Positions 9,733-19,122 of a stretch of 64,000 nt of DNA are shown here, one piece after another. Source of the DNA: Paraglaciecola sp. L3A3. Lineage in GTDB: Bacteria > Pseudomonadota > Gammaproteobacteria > Enterobacterales > Alteromonadaceae. Positions within the stretch are counted from its first letter, which is position 1; every line of letters starts with the position of its first letter. A program made the translations under genes and the position numbers. Under the pieces are notes generated by a model. That model did no database searches and had not been told where the DNA came from. It worked only from the letters and a program-made list of their open reading frames with translations. The stretch lies in NCBI RefSeq assembly GCF_009796765.1, contig NZ_CP047023.1:4323501-4387500 (forward strand), written 5' to 3'.

Positions 9733-11240
9733 AAAAGTATCTACCATTATTGGCCATCATGTTGACGAGTCAAGTCATCGCGCAAGCAGATCCTTGGCAA
9801 AACTATTACCAAATAGACAATATCCCTATCCCCAAACAAATCAACCCACAGATCGGAGGCTTACAAGCCTTGCAAGATGGCCGTATAGCGGTGGCTTTTT
9901 ATGCGGGTGAGGTAATGATTTACGATCCTAAAACTCAAACATGGAGCCAGTTTGCCAAAGGCCTTGATAACCCCTTAGGTTTAATTGAAGAAAAATCTGG
10001 CGCCTTAGTATTAATGCAAACGCCTGAATTAACTCGTTTAATCGACGAAGATAAAGATGGGAGAGCAGATTTTTATCAAACTGTTTCTGATCAATTTGGT
10101 ATGTCAGGCAATTATCACGAATTTGCTTTTGGCCCCGCTCGTGATTCTAAAGGTAACTATTATATTTCATTAAACGTCGCATCTAATTTTGCAGGTATAT
10201 TTGAAAAAATTCGTGGCGACTTCAGCCCAATCGGGTTGTCTAGAGAACAAATGACAGATTGGCAAAACGATACGTGGAAGAATGAAACCAAATTCAAAGC
10301 CGGTCGTATGTTTGCTAAAGTCAGTTATCGAGGTTGGATCTTAAAAATTACGCCTGATGGACAAACCATTCCGTTTGCATCTGGTTTTCGCTCTCCCGAT
10401 GGCTTACATGTAGATTCACACGACAGATTATGGGTCACAGATAACCAAGGAGATTGGTTGGGCACTAGTCCTTTGTATCAAGTGAAAGAAGGCAAACATT
10501 ACGGCCACCCTGCGTCTTTAGTATGGAAAAAAGATTGGCAACAAGATCCCGTCACTATGTCAGCAGAAGCGTTAGCTAAATTACGCACCCTACCCTCAGC
10601 TTTGTTTCCTCATGGTGAACTAGCCAATTCTCCAACCCAGCCTATTTCTACTATAGACCCTGCGTTATTTGGTTTACCTAAAAACGAGTTACTGATTGGT
10701 GATATGAACCAAGCTAGATTAATTCGTTACCTGCCTGATGAAGTGAATGGTTTTATGCAAGGTACCTTTATTCCATTTATTGAAAGCAAAACATTAGGCA
10801 TAGGTAACCATAGGTTTGATTTTGATAACAATGGCAACTTATGGGTAGGCAAAACCCACTTAGGTTGGGCTGGTGACGAAGGAGTTCGTAAAATCAGCTG
10901 GAATCAAAAGGCGTTATTATTAGCCGATAAAGTCAGTCAAACTAAAACCGGTTTTGCTATTCATTTTACGCAAGCTATCAGTCAGCAGCAGGTACAAATT
11001 ACTGTGGCTAGTCATACATATCATTACCATGCTGACTACGGTTCTGAAAAAGTTGATCTACAAAATGTTGCGGTGTTAAATCAAACAATAAGCAAAGACC
11101 AGAAAACCTTATTGATTGATTTACCTAAACTAGTCAAGAATAGGCTTTATACTATTGAATTAAAAGGAATAAACACAGAAAGTGGGGAAGCATTAATGGG
11201 GGATATATTACGATATAACCTAGTAGAAAAAGCCTACTAA
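9729..11240 (+). CDS. exported beta-propeller, soluble sugar dehydrogenase-like
   Basis: A 503-aa secreted protein (signal peptide ending IAQA) built as a beta-propeller. It resembles glucose/sorbosone dehydrogenases and the large 'membrane-bound dehydrogenase' propellers of Planctomycetes. It has a calcium-loop-like segment DEDKDGRAD, SGNYHEFAFGP with a conserved His, SGFRSPDGLHVD, TDNQGDWLGTSPL and HYGHPASLVW. Its ATG overlaps the cytochrome stop (ATGA), so translation is probably coupled. I infer oxidation of a sugar with electrons passed to the upstream cytochrome. Whether a quinone cofactor is bound cannot be read from the sequence. Confidence 0.75.
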   Translation: MKKYLPLLAIMLTSQVIAQADPWQNYYQIDNIPIPKQINPQIGGLQALQDGRIAVAFYAGEVMIYDPKTQTWSQFAKGLDNPLGLIEEKSGALVLMQTPELTRLIDEDKDGRADFYQTVSDQFGMSGNYHEFAFGPARDSKGNYYISLNVASNFAGIFEKIRGDFSPIGLSREQMTDWQNDTWKNETKFKAGRMFAKVSYRGWILKITPDGQTIPFASGFRSPDGLHVDSHDRLWVTDNQGDWLGTSPLYQVKEGKHYGHPASLVWKKDWQQDPVTMSAEALAKLRTLPSALFPHGELANSPTQPISTIDPALFGLPKNELLIGDMNQARLIRYLPDEVNGFMQGTFIPFIESKTLGIGNHRFDFDNNGNLWVGKTHLGWAGDEGVRKISWNQKALLLADKVSQTKTGFAIHFTQAISQQQVQITVASHTYHYHADYGSEKVDLQNVAVLNQTISKDQKTLLIDLPKLVKNRLYTIELKGINTESGEALMGDILRYNLVEKAY

Positions 11241-11265
11241 TCCGGTAACCTCAACTCGACATAAA

Positions 11266-11306
11266 TATGGAGTAAAACAGAACAGCCCCTTCTGTTTTAC
11301 TCCATA
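11266..11306. terminator. stem-loop between converging propeller operon and recA
   Basis: Perfect 17-bp inverted repeat (11266-11282 and 11290-11306) with a 7-nt loop CAGCCCC, in the 80-bp gap between two converging genes. The stem is long and A/T-rich at its base. T-tracts are weak on both strands, so it may act as a bidirectional terminator or as an mRNA 3'-end protector. Confidence 0.6.
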
Positions 11307-11319
11307 AAAAACTCAAGTT

Positions 11320-12342
11320 TTAATCTTTTTTTGCTGGCTCTTCAACTGGCACAGGTTTAGCTAATAATAAAGCTCTCAAACGAGTATCAATATCTTTGGC
11401 CATTTCTGGATGCTCTTTAAGATAAACAATTGAATTAGCTTTACCCTGACCAATACGCTCGCCATTGTAGCTGTACCAAGCGCCGGCTTTTTCAACCATT
11501 TTATGGGTCACACCTAAATCGATTAGCTCGCCATGACTGTTAATACCTTCACCGTACATGATCTGGAATTCTGCTTGTTTGAAAGGAGGAGCAATTTTGT
11601 TTTTCACTACTTTTACGCGGGTTTCGTTACCAACAATTTCATCACCGGCTTTAACCGCACCAGTACGACGAATATCTAAACGAACAGACGCATAAAACTT
11701 AAGAGCGTTACCACCCGTTGTAGTTTCTGGCGAACCAAACATTACACCAATTTTCATACGAATTTGGTTGATGAAAATCAACATAGTATTCGACTGTTTC
11801 AAGTTACCCGTTAGTTTACGCATGGCTTGGCTCATCATTCTTGCCGCTAAGCCCATGTGCGAATCACCAATATCGCCTTCAATTTCAGCTTTAGGAGTCA
11901 GTGCAGCAACCGAGTCAACTACAATTACGTCAACAGCGCCAGAGCGAGTCAACATGTCACAAATTTCTAGCGCTTGCTCACCTGTATCAGGCTGCGATAC
12001 CAACAACTCTTTCACGTCAACGCCTAACTTAGCGGCATAAATAGGGTCAAGGGCATGTTCAGCATCAATAAAGGCACAAACCTTACCGTTACGTTGTGCT
12101 TCTGCAATGACTTCAAGAGTAAGGGTTGTTTTACCACTAGACTCAGGGCCATAAATTTCAACAATACGACCAAGGGGTAAACCACCTGCTCCTAAAGCAA
12201 CATCCAAACCTAATGAACCAGTAGAAATAGTTTCTACATCCATAGATTTGTTATCGCCTAATTTCATGATAGAGCCTTTACCGAATTGTTTTTCAATTTG
12301 GCCTAAGGCGGCGCTTAACGCTCTGGTTTTATTGTCGTCCAT
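11320..12342 (-). CDS. recA: recombinase RecA
   Basis: RecA, the strand-exchange ATPase and SOS coprotease. The 340-aa protein has Walker A GPESSGKT at about 65-72, IDAEHALD, the Walker B region [16 protein letters not shown], loop L1 [18 protein letters not shown] and loop L2 [22 protein letters not shown] ribosome site AAAGGAT precedes the ATG. An SOS box lies about 85 bp upstream. In related genomes cinA/pncC is usually directly upstream of recA and recX/alaS downstream. Here pncC is 10 kb away and the downstream side is a sugar-oxidation operon. Confidence 0.98.
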   Translation of the reverse strand: MDDNKTRALSAALGQIEKQFGKGSIMKLGDNKSMDVETISTGSLGLDVALGAGGLPLGRIVEIYGPESSGKTTLTLEVIAEAQRNGKVCAFIDAEHALDPIYAAKLGVDVKELLVSQPDTGEQALEICDMLTRSGAVDVIVVDSVAALTPKAEIEGDIGDSHMGLAARMMSQAMRKLTGNLKQSNTMLIFINQIRMKIGVMFGSPETTTGGNALKFYASVRLDIRRTGAVKAGDEIVGNETRVKVVKNKIAPPFKQAEFQIMYGEGINSHGELIDLGVTHKMVEKAGAWYSYNGERIGQGKANSIVYLKEHPEMAKDIDTRLRALLLAKPVPVEEPAKKD

Positions 12343-12426
12343 CAGAATATCCTTTGTGGTTGTACTGCAACTTGTCGAGCCTAGCTCTGATGCAGTGAGT
12401 CATACAGTAGTTATGGCAGAAGTATA

Positions 12427-12442
12427 CTGTATGGTTATACAG
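12427..12442 (-). promoter_or_regulatory. LexA (SOS) box of recA
   Basis: CTGTATGGTTATACAG matches the LexA consensus CTG-N10-CAG exactly. It sits 85 bp before the recA start codon, where recA promoters of gammaproteobacteria carry it. It implies DNA-damage induction of recA. Confidence 0.9.
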
Positions 12443-12488
12443 TTACAAGATAAATTTAAAAATTTATTTGAAATATTAAAGTCTGCAT

Positions 12489-12505
12489 TGTGGGATCCGG
12501 CTTAG
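12489..12505 (+). repeat. 17-bp inverted repeat partner, left copy
   Basis: TGTGGGATCCGGCTTAG. The copy at 22772-22788 is the same on the opposite strand with one change (C to T). The two copies bracket the 10-kb sulfatase island between recA and pncC. Confidence 0.5.
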
Positions 12506-12757
12506 TTTGTAAAAAATCCGGCGAAGCTAAACTCGTTAATGGCAATTTTTTAGTTTTCATATATTTAATATAGGGTTAAAGCAGGACAAATAGATTTCGA
12601 AGTGATAACGAACAATAGTCTAACAATACTCAAAGCGCTGCATAATTAGATACCTTTTAATTAGCTACTTCGTACCAAATATTGTTAATCTGCTTTTATA
12701 AAAACAAACTGATTTTGTAACTCTAAGCTGCAGCCACTCAATTATACTTTGGCTATG

Positions 12758-13852
12758 CTAGATTAAATTGCTAGAAACTTTGTTTGATGGATAATCTTTT
12801 CCAGCAATACTTTTTTCAACAGATGATGTTAGTTCATGTAATTTAGCTTTCATTTGTGTGGCGATATCGGGTATTTGAAAAATAAGATTAATGGATTCCT
12901 TTGGGTCGTTTGCCAGATCATATAATTCGTACTCTTCGACGCCAATTTGCATCTGGATTATTTTGTAATCATTATATATTACTGCGGCACTCTGTTGATT
13001 AAAATGAAACGTAATTGGTTTTAATCGAATACTTAGGTCATTCTCGAAAAGTGGTTTGAGGCTATCTCCGTCAATAACGTCAAGCATATTGTCACGACTT
13101 AGTTCTAGAACATCAATTATTGTCGGCATTATATCTGCGGTAGATGCAGGGTATTTAGAGATTCGAGGTTTAATTATTGATGGCCATTCGATTATTCCTG
13201 CCACCCTTAAACCACCTTCATACATTGATCCCTTATTGCCTTTAAGTCCACCAACAGAATCAACTTCCGTTTGTTTTTTTGCCAAACCTCCGTTGTCAAT
13301 GTTAAACCAAATTATGGTGTTATCTGCGATGCCGATTTCTCGAAGTCCAGCCCTTAAAGTCCCGATACTTCTGTCCATCGCCTTTAATTCAGCATGATGC
13401 TCTCGCGCCTTGATATTTTCTAACATTCCAAAAGGTTCAATGTCTGCTTTTGAAGCACTAAAGGGTTGATGCGGGGAGCCAATCCATATGACAGAGAATG
13501 CCGGTGTATTATTATCATGCTGCGATTTCATAAACTTTAAAGCTTCTACAACTATTATTTCAGAGGAGTCGCCTTCAAACTCTTTAAATCCCTCTTCATG
13601 CCCTAAGACTGGATTTAGGTCAAAAAAGTTTGTCACGGTAAGCCATTCATTAAAACCAAATTTGTTCGGACCATAGGGATCCTCTGCTAGAACAGGAACA
13701 CCTGCACCCTTTAAGCCATTAAGATGCCACTTGCCAAAATACCCAGCTTGTCCCCAGCCTTGGTCATCACTCATCACAAGAATAATATTTAGCTTTTTCG
13801 CAAATGACGGAAGACAGTAGAGTAAAAACGTAAAATAAATAATTTTATTCAT
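12758..13852 (-). pseudogene. sulfatase with the formylglycine active site deleted in frame
   Basis: A family S1 sulfatase homologue of 364 aa with a signal peptide (cleavage near SFA) that is missing its catalytic core. MSDDQGWGQ (about 27-35) runs straight into AGYFGKWHLNG, whereas the intact sulfatase at 19123 has 96 residues between the same DD and GKWH landmarks instead of 11. The lost 85 or so residues contain the C/S-x-P-S-R formylglycine motif. The remainder is in frame and well preserved: GSPHQPFSA, NIDNGGLAKK, YEGGLRVAGI, and the C-terminal ELYDLANDPKE. The ribosome site is intact. It is either a recent pseudogene or a catalytically dead glycan-binding protein. Confidence 0.85.
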
Positions 13853-14364
13853 GTATTGCCTTATCGAGCATTGCTAAATTTTTTTTAGTGACAAGTAATC
13901 TCGGCTAGGTGTGCAAATTTTACTAAGTTAAAAGAATTTATTTAACAGTAAATCCCAGTATCATAATTCACATAATAAACATCGCTTTATTTTTAAAACA
14001 ACTTATTTGACTATTTTATTATAACTAGGCATAAATTTGATAATTATTCTTTAAGTTGTTCTTAGTATTTATTTGCATGAATGAAATAATATTTTCGTTA
14101 AGAATCAATAATATATTATTTATTCTTTTATTTGAAACCTATGTTTTCAATAAAAATCGTAATTAAATTCACTGTTTTAAATATGAGATATTGTTTACCA
14201 TGTAAATGCACCGTTGATATTATATTAAATAAATGTGTAAAAGTATGCGCTTATTAATTACAACTACTTATACAAGTGCAACTTTATACTTTGGATATAG
14301 AAGGTAAAAAGATCAAAGCCAAACGTCGGGCTAAGCACGACGTTTTATTTACTAAGGAAAAACA
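13853..14364. other. AT-rich intergenic region before the second DUF1080 gene
   Basis: Non-coding, very AT-rich; it should hold the divergent promoters of the flanking genes. The only structure I see is a short perfect inverted repeat AAACGTCG-N9-CGACGTTT at 14321-14345, directly before the ribosome site of the next gene, which could form a leader hairpin. The tandem operator seen at 8005 is not present here. Confidence 0.4.
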
Positions 14365-15123
14365 ATGAACCGTGTAAAGTACACTTTGCTAAGTATTCTA
14401 ATTGCCACCTCAATAAATGTATTTGCAAAAGAGAGCAATTCAATATCACCTAGCCTTACCGAAGTTTGGCAACCCGTCAAGAAAGTCCAAGTGGAGAATA
14501 GTATCCCTTCTGATGCAATTGTGTTGTTTGATGGAACGAGTATGAATGCGTGGGAGCAGGCCAATGGGAAGTTTATGGGGGAGCCTATAACGTGGGATGT
14601 TGAAAATGGCGTAATGACGATACCACCTCGTATCAAAGGACCTCAAAATATACGAACTAAACAAAAATTCTGCGATATTCAATTACATATTGAATGGCGG
14701 ATACCGACCTCGTTAAAACATAAATCAGGGCAAAAAGACGGTAATAGCGGTATTTTTATTCAACAGCGGTATGAAGTTCAAATACTTAACTCCCATAGCA
14801 ATGAAACCTATGCTAATGGTCAAGCTGGCGCGATATATAAACAGTCAATTCCTTTGGTGAATGCAAGTAAACCAACAATGGAATGGCAAAGTTACGACAT
14901 CATTTATACCGCCCCTCGATTTGATAATAAAAAAGAGTTAACCCAATCTGCTTTTATCACGGTTCTTCACAATGGTGTATTGATCCAAAACCATAGTGAA
15001 ATATTAGGAAACACGGTTTCTCGCGGAGCACCGAGTTACCAACAACATGGTTGTGAAGCAATAAAAATACAAGATCATAGTTCCAAAGTTAGCTTCAGAA
15101 ACATTTGGTTAAGAAAACTTTAA
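14365..15123 (+). CDS. exported DUF1080 (3-keto-disaccharide hydrolase domain) protein, second paralogue
   Basis: The 252-aa paralogue of the 8094 gene has a signal peptide (cleavage near VFA) and one DUF1080 domain. It shares SLTEVWQPV, PSDAIVLFDGTSMNAWEQ, LHIEWRIP, GNSGIFIQQRYEVQILNS, GQAGAIYKQSIPLVNASKP and the C-terminal FRNIWLRKL. AAGGAAA precedes the ATG. It lies 37 bp before the giant fusion lipoprotein and is surely cotranscribed with it. Inferred role: periplasmic cleavage of an oxidised glycoside made by the fused dehydrogenase. Confidence 0.85.
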   Translation: MNRVKYTLLSILIATSINVFAKESNSISPSLTEVWQPVKKVQVENSIPSDAIVLFDGTSMNAWEQANGKFMGEPITWDVENGVMTIPPRIKGPQNIRTKQKFCDIQLHIEWRIPTSLKHKSGQKDGNSGIFIQQRYEVQILNSHSNETYANGQAGAIYKQSIPLVNASKPTMEWQSYDIIYTAPRFDNKKELTQSAFITVLHNGVLIQNHSEILGNTVSRGAPSYQQHGCEAIKIQDHSSKVSFRNIWLRKL

Positions 15124-15160
15124 CAATCAAAATAATACTAGAAATTATCAGAGAGAAGTA

Positions 15161-18100
15161 ATGAAAAAATTAATACCTAGAATCCCATTGTTTTGTTTGG
15201 GTTTGTTCACTATTCCTATACTGTTAGTAGGCTGTGGAGCTTTCTCTGACACGCCGTTAGCTGACAACAAAACGGCAGAATTAAGTGAAAACTATTATTT
15301 TGATGGCATTGTTTTTAAACCGAATACTATGTGGCAAAAAGTTGGTGATGCGTTAATTAAAGACGACATGCTTGGTTTTACTTTGACTAAAGGCGACTCC
15401 GTTTTATTTAACCGTCCAAAAGGTGATTTATTTGCTAAAGGAAACTTATTAGAAACACAAAAAGCTTATAAAGATTTTCATTTCAGAGTTGATGTTAATA
15501 TCACCCCAAAAACTAAATCGGGTATCTATTTTCTCGGCAGGTATCGTATCAATATAGCGGATATGTATAAGGCAAAAAAAATAAGACCTACTGGTATGGG
15601 TGGACTCGCTCACCGATATGACGAAGAACGAGAACGCAACGTTAGGTATGATGGTGCTATACCTAAAGCTAACCCTTCAAAACCTCCAGGACAATGGCAA
15701 ACCCTTGAAATAGATTTTAAAGCTCCACGTTTTGATAAAGACGGGTTCAAAACTGAATATGCGCAGTTCATTTCGGTAAAATTAAATGGCGTATCTATTC
15801 ATAAAAAACAAGTTGCAACCGGCCCAAGCCAAGACGCTCAATATCTTAATGAAACATCTCAAGGACCGATTTTCCTTGTTGGTGATAGCGCCCCAGTTGC
15901 TTTTCGCAATTTAGTTATCGAAGTCAAAGATTTTTCCCATATACCCGCTGCGAAACCCTTAAAAGCCGGTACTGAAATTCCGCTTGGAGAGAATACAGGT
16001 AAACCCATGTTTAACCTTGTAAAACACGGTAAAGAACTATTTCAAGATAAGGGCTGCAAAGAGTGTCATTCGCTAGATAAAAATTCGAAGGCGGTAAAAT
16101 CAGGGCCTAACTTATTTGGTGTGTTTTCTGAAAATCCAAAAGTAATAAGAGTGTATGACAGTGCAGAGCAACATATAACCAATATTAAAGCGGATGATGA
16201 CTACCTAATGCAGTCACTTCGACAGTCGGCATTGCACTTAGCAGTAAGAAATAACGTAGATAATTCGACGAAACAATTTTTACCTATCATGCCTTCATAT
16301 AATGCAGAGGCAATATCCAATAGTGATATCACTGCAATAGCCAGTTACTTAAAAACGTTGAATAAAAATGAAGATAGAGGGCCTGCTTTTATTTGGCAAG
16401 AAGCACCAGATAAACCCTATGTATTAACTGAAGATCTAAGTGCTGAACTCGTTAGTAACAAGCCAAGGTTAGTTCGCGTTAATATCGGCACAGAAGTATC
16501 TGGTCGCGCATATCATGTTGGTTTACCCAATGCACGTAACTACAGTTTTGACCCTCGCACCTTAGCCGTTGAACTTATTTGGTCTGGTCGCTTTTTGTCT
16601 TTAAAAAATGAGAAAAAGAATCGCGCAGACAAGGCCAGTGAGATTGGTGAAGGCGCAGTAAAGTGGGATGCCACAACATACACCCACTTATTTCAACCAC
16701 TTTTATCAACAGGAAAAGCAGTAGATTTTTCTTTTAAAGAGCCGACCGAAACAACCAAAGAGAGCTTAATTGCGGGGTTAAATGACACAAAAGAATTTGC
16801 CAAGCATTTGGCCGAAATTGATGCTGGGTTTATTGGTGTGAATACAGAGCAAGGCGAAATTCCTTGGTTTAATTATCGTGTTGAAAATAACAATGTATCG
16901 GCGCAAATAAACATTACCGATAACAATCAAATAAAAGCCAACTTTAAAATAAAAACAGCGTCAGCTTTACGCTTATCTTTAGCAGACACCTCCCTGATAA
17001 ACATTCAGGTATCGCACGGTAAAGTGACCGACAAGGTTTGGCATTTACCCAAAAGTGTAAACCAATTGGTCACGTTTAGCGCAACCGTTAAAAAGGCACC
17101 TAAATTTGATGACTTAAACGATAAGGTTGTTAAGCAAAGTAATGAAAAACAACCCCTAGTATGGAGTGATGCTTCTAGTAAAAGTACATATTTACCTGCG
17201 GGTTATCGTTTAGAAAATGCATTAGCGCCAAATGATAAGTTTGGCAGGCAGGTACTGTTTGAACCATTAGGTATCGCTTTTACTGAGCAAGGTAGTGCCT
17301 ATGTAAGCACTAGAACATCAGGTGTTTGGAAGATTACAGCCAATAACTGGCAGCAATTCGCAGAAGGTATTTTTGATTCATTAGGTGTGGTTGTTGATAA
17401 TGAAAATACCATAGTTGTAGGTGAAAAATCAGGGCTAACTCGTTTATCAGATAAGGATGATGATGGTTGGGCCGATACACGGATCAACTTATCAGATAGC
17501 TTCAGTTTTAATGCTAATTATCATGAATATTTACATGGTCCGATTAAAACGTCAGATAATGAATATTTATATACGTTGAATCTTAGTCATGGCTTATCTG
17601 GTAGTTATACCGGTGGAGGGACTATGGGAACTAGTGGCGGTTACCGTGGTTGGGCAATGAAAGTAGATGCTAACGGCAACACTATTCCTTACGCCAATGG
17701 CATGAGAAGTCCTGCGGGCTTGGCTATAGATGCCAAGGGCAAAATTTACTACACGGATAATCAAGGTGATTTCCAAGGTACCTCGAAACTGCATGTCGTA
17801 AAACCAAATGCTTATTATGGACATCCGGCGAGTTTAGTCGATGTTCCAGGAAAGACGCCAACAAGCCCAGATATTCAATGGGAAGAAATGAAAGGTAAGC
17901 GCGATTTACCTGTCGGTTTATTACCTCATAGTCGCGCAATGAATTCACCTGGTAGCCCTGTATGGGATACAACGGCCGGCGGTTTTGGCCCGTATGAAGG
18001 ACAAATGTTCATTGGTGACCAAACTAAATCAAATATCTTTAGAGTGCATATCGAAACGGTAAACGGGGTAGAGCAATCAGCATTGTTACCCTTTATGGCG

Positions 18101-18610
18101 GTTACTGCTTCAGGGGCAATGAGGTTAACATTCTCACCTTTAGATAATAGTTTATGGGTAGGACAAACAGGTAGAGGATGGTGGTCTAAAGGCGGCAACT
18201 TAAATGCCTTACAACGCATCGTTTACAATGGGGAAACTCTGCCTCAGTCAATTTATTCTGTTGAAGCTCAATCAGATGGATTCAAGGTTAATTTTTCTAA
18301 AGCAATAAGCAAATCAGATCGTGACACTTTTGAGCGCTTAATAATTACTTCGTGGTACTACATTGAAAACTTTAATTATGGTTCAGAAGAAAAAGATATG
18401 CGTGTTGAGAAAACAGCAATTAAAGATTGGAATAAAGACGGCAAGTCTTTCCGCGTAACAATAGAAAATTTCAAGGTTGATGAAAATAGACCTGCAGAAC
18501 AAACATCACGTGTATATGAAATTGATGTATCAAAAACTGTGTTAGGTAAGCACTTATCTGAGTTCCATAGCAAAGCTTGGTATACCTTAAATAGTATTCC
18601 CAAAAGATAG
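15161..18610 (+). CDS. giant lipoprotein fusion: DUF1080 - cytochrome c - beta domain - sugar dehydrogenase-like propeller
   Basis: The 1149-aa lipoprotein has a lipobox LVGC around residue 27. Domains in order: DUF1080 (about 45-255; GIYFLGRYRINIAD), cytochrome c (about 280-400; haem motif CKECH at 299-303, axial Met candidate in FLPIMPSY), a beta module (about 415-665; NYSFDPRTLAVELIWSGRF) and a beta-propeller (about 680-1149; TRLSDKDDDGWAD, FNANYHEYLHGP, GMRSPAGLAID, TDNQGDFQGTS, YYGHPASLV). The last three parts match, in the same order, the two adjacent genes at 8848 and 9729. I infer an outer-membrane- or periplasm-anchored oxidase-plus-lyase for a glycan, wired to its own haem. All key motifs look intact. 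Confidence 0.82.
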   Translation: MKKLIPRIPLFCLGLFTIPILLVGCGAFSDTPLADNKTAELSENYYFDGIVFKPNTMWQKVGDALIKDDMLGFTLTKGDSVLFNRPKGDLFAKGNLLETQKAYKDFHFRVDVNITPKTKSGIYFLGRYRINIADMYKAKKIRPTGMGGLAHRYDEERERNVRYDGAIPKANPSKPPGQWQTLEIDFKAPRFDKDGFKTEYAQFISVKLNGVSIHKKQVATGPSQDAQYLNETSQGPIFLVGDSAPVAFRNLVIEVKDFSHIPAAKPLKAGTEIPLGENTGKPMFNLVKHGKELFQDKGCKECHSLDKNSKAVKSGPNLFGVFSENPKVIRVYDSAEQHITNIKADDDYLMQSLRQSALHLAVRNNVDNSTKQFLPIMPSYNAEAISNSDITAIASYLKTLNKNEDRGPAFIWQEAPDKPYVLTEDLSAELVSNKPRLVRVNIGTEVSGRAYHVGLPNARNYSFDPRTLAVELIWSGRFLSLKNEKKNRADKASEIGEGAVKWDATTYTHLFQPLLSTGKAVDFSFKEPTETTKESLIAGLNDTKEFAKHLAEIDAGFIGVNTEQGEIPWFNYRVENNNVSAQINITDNNQIKANFKIKTASALRLSLADTSLINIQVSHGKVTDKVWHLPKSVNQLVTFSATVKKAPKFDDLNDKVVKQSNEKQPLVWSDASSKSTYLPAGYRLENALAPNDKFGRQVLFEPLGIAFTEQGSAYVSTRTSGVWKITANNWQQFAEGIFDSLGVVVDNENTIVVGEKSGLTRLSDKDDDGWADTRINLSDSFSFNANYHEYLHGPIKTSDNEYLYTLNLSHGLSGSYTGGGTMGTSGGYRGWAMKVDANGNTIPYANGMRSPAGLAIDAKGKIYYTDNQGDFQGTSKLHVVKPNAYYGHPASLVDVPGKTPTSPDIQWEEMKGKRDLPVGLLPHSRAMNSPGSPVWDTTAGGFGPYEGQMFIGDQTKSNIFRVHIETVNGVEQSALLPFMAVTASGAMRLTFSPLDNSLWVGQTGRGWWSKGGNLNALQRIVYNGETLPQSIYSVEAQSDGFKVNFSKAISKSDRDTFERLIITSWYYIENFNYGSEEKDMRVEKTAIKDWNKDGKSFRVTIENFKVDENRPAEQTSRVYEIDVSKTVLGKHLSEFHSKAWYTLNSIPKR

Positions 18611-19122
18611 GATTCTAAAAATGTTAATAAAAGAAATTATCGGAACACTTACGGTTTTTAAAACTGTTAGGTTTATGGTACTCCAATGACAGGCAAATGG
18701 TGTCTTGCTTTTAAACACCTTTAACCGAAAGGAATTACTTCAGACAAATCGCAGTAAATTATACAATGCAGAGCCCGTTGGGACTAAGATAGTTGACGGG
18801 CTTATTCAACTAGGATCGATAAATACTGGGGGTTTCATCACTCTAAAAATTTGTGAAGGAACTCATTGTGTTTCTTATATTGTTCGTTGGCTGTGGACAG
18901 TTAAAGTATTAAGATAAATTTTACTCCCGTAAATAGTCCACTTAGCACTATTGAGATTTAAGTGGACCTCCCCCCTGCAGCCGTGCATTAAGGATACAAA
19001 AACGATCAAATTCGTATAATTTACAGCTTAAAAATACAGCAAGTACTATCTATGATGAAGTGTTATACCAACTCCAATAATTAAATGTACACTCAGCGAG
19101 AATTTAAAAGCACATTACTTTT
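18611..19122. other. intergenic region, no convincing gene
   Basis: A 512-bp gap between the fusion gene and a converging sulfatase gene. A 70-codon open frame at 18705-18917 has no ribosome site and no recognisable domain, so I do not call it. The region may be debris of an insertion or deletion. Confidence 0.4.

Larger units (their letters stand above)
12343..12757. other. recA upstream region / left edge of the sulfatase island
   Basis: Non-coding. It contains the LexA box (12427-12442), then TGTGGGATCCGGCTTAG at 12489-12505. The same sequence recurs with one mismatch, inverted, at 22772-22788 next to pncC. The rest (12510-12757) is AT-rich with no recognisable gene. Confidence 0.5.

Noticed and set aside
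18705..18917. 70-codon open frame after the fusion gene
   Set aside because: No ribosome site, no recognisable domain, and composition like the surrounding non-coding DNA.
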